Assembly: GCA_001275005.1 (NCBI GenBank)
Contig: JWZX01002299.1
Span: 1 to 31,932 of the forward strand
Reading direction: 5' to 3'
Source of the DNA: Chrysochromulina tobinii
Taxonomy: Eukaryota > Haptophyta > Prymnesiales > Chrysochromulinaceae
DNA: 31,932 nt
The stretch's first letter is position 1, and each line of letters starts with the position of its first letter. Below are positions 24,078 to 31,727 of the stretch, piece after piece. Below the pieces are notes generated by a model. The model was not told the origin of the DNA and searched no databases. It worked only from the letters and a program-made list of their open reading frames with translations. The position numbers and the translations under genes are program-made.

Positions 24078-24202
24078 GTTGTGTGCCGGACCGGAGGCTT
24101 CGCAACGACAGAAACTCCGCAAACACACTTGCCCTCAGCGTGTAACCACAGATCCAATGGTAGGAGGCGCATGCACGGAACCCCTTTACGAGATCCATCG
24201 AG
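24078..24202. promoter_or_regulatory. Divergent promoter region between CFAP69 and the histidine phosphatase
   Basis: There are 125 bp between the CFAP69 ATG and the first possible ATG of the phosphatase. Two copies of TACCCGGTA (24227-24235 and 24242-24250), one base longer than the TACCGGTA palindrome seen elsewhere, lie just inside the phosphatase frame. If they are promoter elements, the phosphatase start is the next ATG at 24296. Confidence 0.3.
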
Positions 24203-25093
24203 ATGTTTGTGCCGCTCTGCGAAGCATACCCGGTACTATTGTACCCGGTACAAGCGACGGTCACACGCGGCCCAACGGCGCCGGGCGGGCAGAGGATGGC
24301 CACCACAACGCCAATCGTACGGTTCACACGGCCGAACGCCACACCGGTCATTAGCGCCGGCATTGCTGGCTGGAGCGGCTCGATCGGCGCGACGCCTGGC
24401 CCAGGTGAAAAACTCATTCACTTTGTGCGGCATGCGCAAGGCTTTCACAACATCGACTCGGCCATCATGAAGCAGCCTGCCGGCCTTGATGCACGGCTGA
24501 CTGAAGAGGGCTGCCAGCAATGCGCCGCGCTCGCACATAAGGTCGGCGATCTGACGCCTGAGCTTATTGTCAGCTCACCGCTAACGCGCACCTTGCAGAC
24601 GTCGGTACTGTGCTTCGGAAAGCAGCTCGCAGCAGGTGTGCCGCTGGTTGCACTCGAGTCGGTGCGAGAGACCGTCAATTACCTTTGTGATGCACGCCGG
24701 CCGCTCAGCGCCATTGTGGGCGAGGTGCACTCGGCTACAGGCATCACCGTGGACACCTCGGGCTGCGAGCACGAGCACGACGAGCTGTGGTTAGCGTACG
24801 AGCGGAAACATGGAACGCAGGCAGCCTTTGGTGGACACCGCGAGTCCGCGAATCTGCCGTTGCTCGCCGAGCGCGCGCGAGCCGCGTTTGCGTGGTTGGG
24901 CGGCCGCTCGGAGCGAGAAATCATCATCGTCTCTCATTCAGCGTTCTTGTGGAACACGCTCAACATGGCGCGTGTGTCGCGCGGCATGGTGCCAGATGTG
25001 GTGGACTACGCAGGCGACCGCGAGCTCGAGACCTGGCTAGCAGCGCGCTTTGAAAATACCGAGATGCGCACAGTGCTGTGCGAGTTCTTATGA
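24203..25093 (+). CDS. Histidine phosphatase superfamily (phosphoglycerate-mutase-like) protein
   Basis: The 296-residue frame has the superfamily's catalytic set. FVRHAQGFHN (about 75-84) carries the RHG-type phospho-accepting His. SSPLTRTLQT (about 122-131) carries the second Arg, and VALESVRET the acid/base Glu. IIIVSHSAFLWN (about 246-257) carries the distal His. Such enzymes remove phosphate from small molecules or proteins; the overall layout resembles fungal and algal phosphoglycerate-mutase-like phosphatases, not glycolytic mutases. Substrate unknown. The start is uncertain: ATG 24203 has a weak context, while ATG 24296 (AGGATGG, residue 32) has a strong one and lies behind the two TACCCGGTA motifs. 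No targeting signal is obvious. It converges on the WW/TPR gene. Confidence 0.85.
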   Translation: MFVPLCEAYPVLLYPVQATVTRGPTAPGGQRMATTTPIVRFTRPNATPVISAGIAGWSGSIGATPGPGEKLIHFVRHAQGFHNIDSAIMKQPAGLDARLTEEGCQQCAALAHKVGDLTPELIVSSPLTRTLQTSVLCFGKQLAAGVPLVALESVRETVNYLCDARRPLSAIVGEVHSATGITVDTSGCEHEHDELWLAYERKHGTQAAFGGHRESANLPLLAERARAAFAWLGGRSEREIIIVSHSAFLWNTLNMARVSRGMVPDVVDYAGDRELETWLAARFENTEMRTVLCEFL

Positions 25094-25669
25094 CAAAGGC
25101 TGGGCGTCTGTCGCTCTGTTCACACATGGACCTTTGAGACAACGCGGCTCAAGCAGCTCCCGCCGCGCGCGCAGAGCTCAAGCTGTGCCGCTGCCGGATT
25201 CCGGCGACGACATCCAAGGCGCTGCACAACTGCAGTTGCCCGCGTGGCCCACTGCTCATCTTCTGGGGCTCGCAGACGGCAGCGCAGAGCAGTTGTGGCA
25301 ACGATCTCACTCGCGAGGCGCGAGGAACATCAAAATAGTCGGCATGGGAGAGGATTTCTTTTGAGCGGCGTGCCAGCTCGGGGGCTGAATCGATCGACCG
25401 GGGTCGCGGCATGAGGGCTGACGAGCGTCGCTCATGCTCGACGCTCTCGCTATCATAGCTGTCACCGATACTGAACCGTCTTCTGACGCGCAGCCGGCTC
25501 GGTTGCGTACATGTTGACAGGCGCTTCCTACTGCGCTGACGGGGTGCAGCCCCCGGCCGCGCGCGGTACGCGGTTATAGGCTGCAGCCGGCGCCGTTTTT
25601 TCGCGGATCTTACGACATGAGATAAAAACAAAAAACGTTTCGAGGGGTGTGGTATCTCCAACGTCGCGA
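25094..25669. other. Intergenic gap with a doubtful minus-strand open frame
   Basis: This 576-bp gap lies between convergent genes. The minus strand is open from 25661 to 25149. Part of it reads plausibly (RFSIGDSYDSESVEHERRSS, then PRPRSIDSAPELARRSKEIL), with phospho-site-like Ser clusters. However, the first in-frame ATG is only at about 25412 and no family is recognised. It could be an 86-residue gene, a 3' exon, or chance. No other feature seen. Confidence 0.3.
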
Positions 25670-27229
25670 CTAGCCCCTAACGTTTGCCCGCCAGAAGTCC
25701 TTGATGGCCTCTTTGCGCGCCGCTTTGTCTTCCTCCTGCTGCTTCTCGAGTGCGTCCAGCATCGACACGGTCGGCGCCCCGAGGGGGCGACTCGGAGCAA
25801 ACTGCTTGCGACGTGCTCTCCGCTTGGCGGCGATACGCCCAGCCATTGAGTCGCTCTCGGTGGGTGGCGCCGTGGATGGAACAGACGCACCGTCTAGTGC
25901 CAGCGCGGGCACTACACCGCTTGCCACGACGCCCGAGCTGCCCGCCAGCTCCTTACCTTGCAGTGGATACCCGAGATTCGCCAGATTATCGAGATGGGCG
26001 AGTGACTGCTTCGTCTCCGGATGGTTCTGGCCGAGGATGCGTGCCTGGATGGCGGCCGCGCGCCGGCATGCCTCCTCGGCCTCCGGGAGCCTTCCAAGGC
26101 GTCCAAGGCATCGCCCAAGGTTGCCAAGCGTGCTGGCCACCTCCACATGCTCGGCTCCCAGCGCACTCTCTTGAATGCGCAGCGCGCGATCGTAGAGCTC
26201 GACTGCCTCTTTTCCACGGCGCTGCAGCACGCAACAGGTGGCAAGCCGAGCCAGCTCGGCGCCCGTCTCAGCATGCGATGGTCCCAAGCACTGCTCCTTG
26301 ATACGCAGCGCCTCCCGGAAAAGCTGTTCCGCGTCATCGAAGCGTTTCTGGAGCAGCCGCACGTTGCCGAGGTTCGCCAGCGTCTTGGCCACCTCGTTGT
26401 GCCCGCTGCCATGTGCGGCCGCCTGTATGGCGCGTGCTTTCTCGAGGCTCGTCGCCGCCTCCGTCAGCCGAAGAAGCTGCGTCTGCACGATGCCGATGCT
26501 GCTCATGAGCGCGCCTGCCTCCGGATGGGCCTCGCCCAAATGCTCCTCAAAGGAAGGCCAGGCCCGTGTGTAAAACTCGAGCGCCTGCTCGAGCTTGCCT
26601 TGCGACCTCGCAATCTCGGCCATTTGCAGCTGCAGGTGCGCTACTTCGGGATGGCCGGAGCCGAGCACGCGCACCTTGACTTCGAAAATGCGATTGAAGT
26701 GCTCCATGGCTGCGTCGAGCTCGCCCCTGCTTCGCAACGGGACGTCGGAGCCGTATGGTGCTGCACCGGCAGGCGGAGGTATTGATGCCGGAGGGTGCCT
26801 TCGGTGAGACTGCGTCGGACGCTCCCAAGCCGTCTCATTCGTCACCTGGTTCCAAAAGTAGATGCTCCCAAACGTGTCACTTTCAACATTGTCATCGGCC
26901 ACCTCGACCCATCCGTCCGCCACACCGGCCACGGCCCATCCGATCTGCCATACCGGCCACGGCGGCATATTGGCCAGTGTCGACGCCGCAAGAGCTGGTG
27001 CGACGGGGAGCAGCGAGTGGAAGGCGCTTGAGTTTGCAGTGGCACCGGACGCTTGACTGATCGACATGCCGAGTTTCCCAGGTGTCCACGTGCCCATGTG
27101 GCGAATTGTCTGTACAGGCGTCCAGGGCACGCTCGACCCCTCCCGTGCAGCATCCTCAATCAATTCTGCAGGCCAGCCCACCGGCGTCGGGATGGACGCG
27201 GATTGCCTCCCGTCCATGAGTTCGTCCAT
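25670..27229 (-). CDS. WW-domain and kinesin-light-chain-type TPR protein
   Basis: The 519-residue protein starts at ATG 27229 (MDELMDGRQSAS); the frame upstream to 27259 has no ATG. A WW domain lies at about 105-140 (DGWVEVADDN..FGSIYFWNQVTNETAWERP), with both Trp and the aromatic pair present. From about 160 to 400 there are five or six 42-residue tetratricopeptide repeats of the kinesin-light-chain/TPR_12 pattern, each with an 'A...LG..H.E.A..L..L' joint: for example VLGSGHPEVAHLQLQMAEIA, CLGPSHAETGAELARLATCC and ALGAEHVEVASTLGNLGRCL. The C-terminus is basic, then charged and helical (EKQQEEDKAARKEAIKDFW). A scaffold role binding Pro-rich partners and peptides is inferred. It lacks the kinesin-light-chain heptad region, so it is not KLC itself. 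Confidence 0.8.
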   Translation of the reverse strand: MDELMDGRQSASIPTPVGWPAELIEDAAREGSSVPWTPVQTIRHMGTWTPGKLGMSISQASGATANSSAFHSLLPVAPALAASTLANMPPWPVWQIGWAVAGVADGWVEVADDNVESDTFGSIYFWNQVTNETAWERPTQSHRRHPPASIPPPAGAAPYGSDVPLRSRGELDAAMEHFNRIFEVKVRVLGSGHPEVAHLQLQMAEIARSQGKLEQALEFYTRAWPSFEEHLGEAHPEAGALMSSIGIVQTQLLRLTEAATSLEKARAIQAAAHGSGHNEVAKTLANLGNVRLLQKRFDDAEQLFREALRIKEQCLGPSHAETGAELARLATCCVLQRRGKEAVELYDRALRIQESALGAEHVEVASTLGNLGRCLGRLGRLPEAEEACRRAAAIQARILGQNHPETKQSLAHLDNLANLGYPLQGKELAGSSGVVASGVVPALALDGASVPSTAPPTESDSMAGRIAAKRRARRKQFAPSRPLGAPTVSMLDALEKQQEEDKAARKEAIKDFWRANVRG

Positions 27230-28208
27230 GTGGGATTGGCCGACCGATTCACATTTCACGCCTGTGAACGTTTTCTAAAATCGAAAAAAAGACCGGCGTA
27301 CATAGCAGTTATCACTAGCTCGGGGCCCCCTGGACCCCTTACCACCCAGCCATATAGAGTTGACGGGGCCGGCGCTTAATAGCCGCCTCCACCGACCCGG
27401 TACCAGCGCCGGTCGCCCTAAGCGCGTCCTTAATAAGGCGCATCTTCATCTCGGTGATCTTCTGCCGGATCCCCTTCGCGTCGCCCACCTGCGCATTATT
27501 TACCGGACCAACCGACGGAGCGTGACCCGACCGTGTGTTCGGTTCGCGGGCGTTAGTTCGCGGCGAGCCCGAGCGTAAGGGAGTGTCTGTGAATTAGTCC
27601 ATTTCGCTCGATTTGAGTCCATCGGAACTCTCGTTCGCTGTCTCGCCACTATCGAACGAAGGCTTCGAAGCGTCAGCGCCTCTGGTGGCGCTGCGACGCA
27701 GCAAATCGCCCGCCGACGCGCGCCCCGGCCGGCCGCGAGCCCACCGACGCGCGCCATAGCCGGCGCGCGCGCGCGCGCAGTCACCATGGCCACCGTGCGG
27801 CCACCGTAACACCACAACTCCATAGGCTGATGTTCACAGAGATGGAAGATCAGCCTAGGGCTGGGCGGCGCGCCGAGGACAAGGCGTGCGTGCTTTTCTT
27901 TAGGTACTGCTGCCACGCCGCGCGGCCACTCGTGCTCCTCGCACCTTTTCCTATACTAAGGGCCTCCTCACCGTGACCGCTCGTGCCACGTAACCGCGCT
28001 GTCTGTCACAAGCCAGATCTCGAGGCTACATTAGGGCATTTAGCCATCGCTAGATTGGCGTGCACACGCGCAGCGTGCTGCACGCACGGCCGTGCCGATA
28101 CGCCGAGATAGCTCGGGCGTGCTCGGCGCCACACGAGGCAAAGCCAGCAACACCTGCGAGCATTGGGCTGTCCGTGTCGCGGGCGGTCACGCTACACCCG
28201 CAAGCTGA
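27230..28208. other. Gene-poor region with orphan open frame and a GC dinucleotide run
   Basis: On the minus strand 27339-27593 is open without an early ATG and reads like real protein near its end (GDAKGIRQKITEMKMRLIKD, then ALRATGAG and QLYMAGW), suggesting a 3' exon or relic; no family is recognised. A 16-bp GC dinucleotide run stands at 27763-27778. AGGCTGAT at about 27827 is inverted as ATCAGCCT at about 27852. A 46-codon plus-strand frame starts nearby (MFTEMEDQPRAGRRAEDKA), unsupported. No RNA gene seen. Confidence 0.35.
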
Positions 28209-28372
28209 ATGCAAGCAAATTACGACGGCTTCCTCGGAGGCACTGCCCTGCTGCACGCCGCGGCCGTGGGCCACACACACACATGGTAGAGGCGCTGCTC
28301 GCGAGGGGCGCGCCGACCGACTCTGTTGACGTCGGCGAGGGCGGCGCCGGCGGCAAGGGTGGCGGTGGCTAG
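28209..28372 (+). pseudogene. Ankyrin-repeat fragment broken inside a CA run
   Basis: The plus strand reads MQANYDGFLGGTALLHAAAV plus GHTH in one frame, then hits a stop. A frame shifted by two bases continues as MVEALLARGAPTDSVDV and then Gly/Lys-rich residues to a stop at 28370. Together the halves make one ankyrin repeat ('DG.TALL.AA..GH..MVEALLARGA..'). The break falls in a CACACACACACA run at about 28271-28282; removing one CA unit would explain it. I see no neighbouring ankyrin repeats, so this is a short remnant, although a sequencing error in the dinucleotide run is possible. Confidence 0.6.
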
Positions 28373-28584
28373 GGTAATGTTGATCAGCACGGCAGCAGCG
28401 TCGGCCACATATCGCCTCCGTGTGTGTGTGGGGGGGTCCCTCTTACTTGGTTTCGTGTCGTGCAGCAAATTATCAAGGAAGAGTGTGGGAAGATGCATGC
28501 ACAACTCCGCACGCGACTGCCCACGCGAAAACGAAAGGACGTTCATGGTCCATTGGCGATTGTGTCGCAGCGTCGTATCTCGTG

Positions 28585-29199
28585 ATGCACCTCTTCTCGC
28601 AAGAGCGGCTGAAGAGCAGGGGCATCACCGCCGCGGTGTACGGCAACTTCTTCGCGCCATGTGAGCAGCAGGAGCTGTTGCTTGGTGGCCCGCGGGCCGC
28701 GGCAAAGTGCTCTCGAGCTCATAAGGCCAGATGACCATGGCAAGGTGCCCAGACGGTGCAAGACGGTGCACGCGACGGAGGCGATCGGCATGGCATCGTG
28801 ACTGCCCACGGGTTGCTCATCTAGTGCTCATCATCTCTATGCGGTAGTGCATCGGCAACGAGACCCGATTAAAAATACATGTACTTCATCATCCAGGTGC
28901 AGTCCGAGTGCGGCGACCTGTACAAGCTGCCTTCAAGGTGCCACGCTCGCCGTTGAGGGCGAGCTCGTCGCCGGTATCGCCGAGCTGCGCTAGAGCTGCG
29001 CTGCCGCTACGCTGCCGCTACCTCGACAGCTTCCCACCTCGTGATGCGCTACGCATCTTCAAGGTTGGTTTCCTCTTCTGCGCCGCCGAGTTCGCCAACC
29101 ACTGCTTCTCCCAATTCCAGGGCATCGGCGAGGATCGATGACGACTCGCCCACGTGCTTCTCAAAGCAGTTCGAGGCCGACGATTGTGCCGTCGTGCCG
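28585..29199 (+). pseudogene. SF3B3: SF3B3 (SAP130 splicing factor) pseudogene with internal deletion and frameshifts
   Basis: Two separate parts of SF3B3, a U2 snRNP SF3b subunit of about 1,200 residues, lie within 615 bp. From ATG 28585 the frame gives MHLFSQERLKSRGITAAVYG then NFFAPCEQQELLL, matching the protein's N-terminus. After a frame change, GKVL and ELIRPDDHGKV (about 28700-28745) continue the match. From about 28879, MYFIIQVQSECGDLYKL, then RYLDSFPPRDALRIFKVGFL and FCAAEFANHCFSQFQGIGED match a region near residues 290-370. IDDDSPTCFSKQFEADD follows in another frame. At least four frame changes or stops and the loss of about 230 residues between the parts rule out a working gene. 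Closely spaced pieces argue against introns. A functional copy is presumably elsewhere. Confidence 0.75.
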
Positions 29200-29274
29200 C
29201 GCTCTCGAACCCACCGCGCGCGACCCTTCATCCTGCGCGCAGAACGCCCAAGCCCAAACTCGCAGAACGCCCAA

Positions 29275-29514
29275 GCCGCAAATGTGCGAGCGGCGAGCCG
29301 GCGACGGGCGCTGTGCGGGGTGCTCGTAGCGTATAAGATCTTCAGAAAATCGTTACGAGCCTGTCCCTTCGGCGCATCCCTTCGCGTTTGACACGAGCAA
29401 TCGTTGCCGCAAATGTGCGAACGGCGACTGTGGTGCAGCGCGCGGGGAGTGCTCGTAGGGTGCTCTCAGGTGGCGTATAGCGTCTAAAATCAATCATTAC
29501 GAGTGTCCCTTTGT
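29275..29514 (+). repeat. Imperfect tandem duplication, about 131-bp period
   Basis: GCCGCAAATGTGCGAGCGGC at 29275 recurs with one change at 29406. Both copies continue through gcgcgcgggg/gtgcggggtgctcgtag, gcgtata, aaat..att/cgttacgag and end in TGTCCCTT. Copy 2 has a short extra insert (gtgctctcagg). A 17-bp direct repeat (cgcagaacgcccaagcc) at 29238 and 29261 lies just before. No protein is evident. Confidence 0.6.
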
Positions 29515-29572
29515 TGTGAAGGGACATCCCTTCGACGTGTCCCATCGACGTGAAGGGACATCCCTTCGACGC
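29504..29572. repeat. Palindromic CCCTTCG minisatellite, short array
   Basis: GAAGGGACATCCCTTC (7-bp arms, 2-bp spacer) occurs twice, joined by GACGTGTCCCATCGACGT. It is the same unit as the longer array at 29942-30127, and single TCCCTTCGGCGCATCCCTTC units also occur at 29363-29385. Confidence 0.7.
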
Positions 29573-29941
29573 AGGCAGCCTCGACGCCGCGCACGGGACC
29601 ATCACAGGCGTGGTCAGCAGGGGCAGCGGCGGAGGCTCAACCGGAGCAGGCTGCATGAGAGTGTGATAGTAGAGTGGGCAGGAGGGGCACCACGTAGTGG
29701 GTGCGACGGACGCATACGGGGATGCAGGCGAGCGCAGGGGGAAGGGCCGGGCCACGGCTGCAGCGGGCCAACCTCTATACATTTGCGCGGGCAGGCTGAG
29801 CGACCCCCGCTGGCCTGAGTACCCCCGCATCCGCGAGTGTATGCCGCCTCTGTGTCTGTGTGAGCGCCTCCCACGCACGCCTTTTCGGGGCTTGTGGGTG
29901 TGTGTCTGGCCGAGAGGGCCCTGAAACGAACGAACGAACGA
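29573..29941. other. Spacer between two palindromic minisatellite arrays
   Basis: The minus strand is open through this spacer and parts read like low-complexity protein (ASPYASVAPTTWCPSCPLYY, then PPPLPLLTTPVMVP), but the frame extends into the repeat arrays on both sides and its ends are repeat-derived, so I do not call a gene. A GAAC/CGAA tetranucleotide run (about 29925-29941, acgaacgaacgaacgaa) marks the junction with the next array. Confidence 0.35.
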
Positions 29942-30127
29942 ATCCCTTCGACGTAAGGGACATCCCTTCGGCGCATCCCTTCGCGTGAAGGGACAATCCC
30001 TTCGCCTGAAGGGACATCCCTTCGCGTCAAGGGACAGTCCCTTCGACGTCCCCTCGGCGTCATGGAGGTCATTTCTTCGCGTCAAGGGCACTCGGCGTCC
30101 CTTCGACGTCCCTTCGGCGTCCCTTCG
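29942..30127. repeat. Palindromic CCCTTCG minisatellite, long array
   Basis: About a dozen copies of TCCCTTCG(A/G)CG alternate with its inverse GAAGGGAC, giving serial short palindromes (for example AAGGGACATCCCTT). Spacing is 12-25 bp and irregular. The right end passes into CCACCG/CGCCGC simple repeats up to about 30210, which abut the PKS fragment. Confidence 0.75.
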
Positions 30128-30267
30128 CCACCCCATCGCCACCCGCTCCACCGCCACCGTCGCCACCGCATCGCCGCCGCCTCCCTCGCCGCCGCCCTCG
30201 CCGCCGCCTCAAGGCGGCCGGTGCGTGGTATGCGCATTAATTGTTCGCGCTCAGGTCACTCGACGTG

Positions 30268-30580
30268 CACGTACTCTTCTCCAGCGTGGGCTCGGGGCTC
30301 GGTGACGTTGGGCAATCCAACTACGCGGCGGGGAACAGCTGCCTCGATGCATACGCTCTTGCACAGAGCAAGCTTGGTGTGCTCGGTGTGCTCGGGTGTG
30401 CTCGGGTGTGCTCGGGTGCGCTTGGTGTGCTGACTACGTGCAGCTTACAGTGGCCGCTGATCGGTGGCGCTGGGATGGGCGCTGCGACGTATGCTGCTGT
30501 GAGTGATCGGCAGGTCGTCGGCATGGCGGGGGTCTCGCTTGAGCAGTACGCGGCCTGCGTCGAAGCGCAGCTGTTCGTGC
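30268..30580 (+). other. PKS ketoreductase (KR) domain, C-terminal part
   Basis: HVLFSSVGSGLGDVGQSNYA followed by AGNSCLDAYALAQ is the KR active-site region: Ser in LFSSVGS, Tyr in QSNYAAGN and the following Asn. After an inserted tandem repeat comes TTCSLQWPLIGGAGMGAATY, then AAV and GVSLEQYAACVEAQL, the usual KR end in algal PKS modules. The NADPH-binding N-terminal half is absent to the left. Confidence 0.8.
30373..30431 (+). repeat. GTGTGCTCGG tandem repeat inside the KR domain
   Basis: Five to six units of about 10 bp (ggtgtgctcgg, variants tgtgctcggg and tgcgcttggtgtgct) stand between codons for LDAYALAQSKLG and TTCSLQWPL, where KR domains normally have only a few residues. The array encodes GVLGVLGCARVCSGALGVL and keeps the frame. 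Confidence 0.7.
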
Positions 30581-30829
30581 AGCACAGCATCGGGCAGGGC
30601 GTGCAGCTCATTCATCGTGCGAACGTGGCAGAGCTGCTATACAGGACCTGGCTGACCCTTCTCAGCCTCGTTTCTGCGAGCTGGGCGCGCAAGTGGATGT
30701 TGATGCGGGGCGCACGTTCGTGGCACAGGATGAGAAGGAGGAGTGGGGATGCGCCGCGCTGTGGGAAGCAGCGCAGGCTGCGGCTGCGAGCCCACTTGCA
30801 AAGACACTTGCACCGCTCACAGAGGCCGC

Positions 30830-31055
30830 GCGTTTCGAGTACGTGCAAGCAGCAGTGCTGCGGATCGTGCGCGAGCTGAGCGATCTGCCGGCCACGTCGC
30901 TTGAGATTGACACTCCTCTGATGGAGGCTGGGGTCGACTCGCTCGCTGCGACCGAGTTCGCCTCGCGTCTGCGCTCGTTCACCGGCGTGCCGATCTCGCC
31001 GACGATCGTGTTTGAGCGCCCGTCGCCACGGGCGATTACGAGCCACTTGGTCGAG
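30830..31055 (+). other. PKS acyl carrier protein (ACP) domain
   Basis: The stretch VQAAVLRIVRELSDLPATSL leads to DTPLMEAGVDSLAATEFASR and then FTGVPISPTIVFERPSPRAI. The Ser of the GVDSL motif (codon 30939-30941) is the phosphopantetheine attachment site and is intact. The domain is complete, but its frame differs from the upstream KR frame, with the shift near 30640 (DLADPSQPRFCELG is the ACP-frame linker). Confidence 0.8.
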
Positions 31056-31225
31056 CAGATTGCAGCCGTGGAGGGCGTGGTGGCAGCTGCGCCGGCGACT
31101 GTGGTGCGGATGGACGAGGGCCTGCAGCTTGGTGTGCTCGGGCTCGTGGGCCGGTGGGCGGGAGGCGTGAACAGTTGCAAGGCGCGTGAGCAGTTGCAGC
31201 ATCCGTGCGGCGACGCGATGAGCAG

Positions 31226-31726
31226 CGTGCCCATGGGTGCTCGAGCTTGTGATCGACGAGCGTGCGCTCTCCTCGCTGAGCGAGATGCTGCTGCAGTGCT
31301 TGAAGCACGGAGGCTTCGTGAGCGGAGCGGAGCGCTTTGATTTGACAGCTGTTTGAGATCCCGGTGGCCGAAGTGGGTGCGATCGATCCGCAGCAGCAGC
31401 TCTTGCTTGAGCTTGGATACGGAGCGCTGCACGCGTCGGCGCGTCGGCGCAGCCTGCTGATGGGTTGCAACAGCGGCGTGTTCCTTGGCATCGAGCGGCC
31501 CGACTGGGCGATCGCGAAGCCGCCGTCGGCGCGTGCGTCGGTGTACCCGGTGACGGCGTGCTTCGTCTTGCCCCTTGAGCGCGGTCGCTCTCTGACCGAG
31601 GGCGTGGCGGGCGTGAGCTCATTCGGGTTCAGCGGCACAAATGCGCACGCGCTGATGCAGCGCGCGGAGGACGGATCATCGGGCGCCAAGTTGGGCCTCA
31701 CCGCGGAGTGGGCGCGTGGCTCGTGA
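31226..31726 (+). pseudogene. Ketosynthase (KS) domain missing its catalytic middle
   Basis: The KS beginning is readable as LELVIDERALSSLSEM, HGGFVSGAERFD and, after a one-base shift near 31350, FEIPVAEVGAIDPQQQLLLE plus LGYGALHA and MGCNSGVFLGIERPDW. The text then jumps to GVAGVSSFGFSGTNAHALMQ, the KS C-terminal motif holding the last active-site His region. About 250 residues between them are absent, including the active-site Cys and the first catalytic His. The KS is therefore inactive unless the assembly is collapsed here. Confidence 0.75.
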
Positions 31727-31727
31727 T

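Noticed and set aside
27763-27778. Functional Z-DNA element at the GC dinucleotide run
   Set aside because: The run is short and nothing else nearby supports a regulatory role; recorded only as a simple repeat.
28420-28584. Coding sequence upstream of the SF3B3 relic in the same open frame
   Set aside because: The SF3B3 match begins exactly at ATG 28585; the text before it has no similarity I recognise and includes a G/T-run.
29342-30166. Minus-strand open frame of 274 codons with repeated GCPF/RRRD motifs
   Set aside because: Both ends are translations of the CCCTTCG minisatellite; only the middle is non-repetitive and shows no family.
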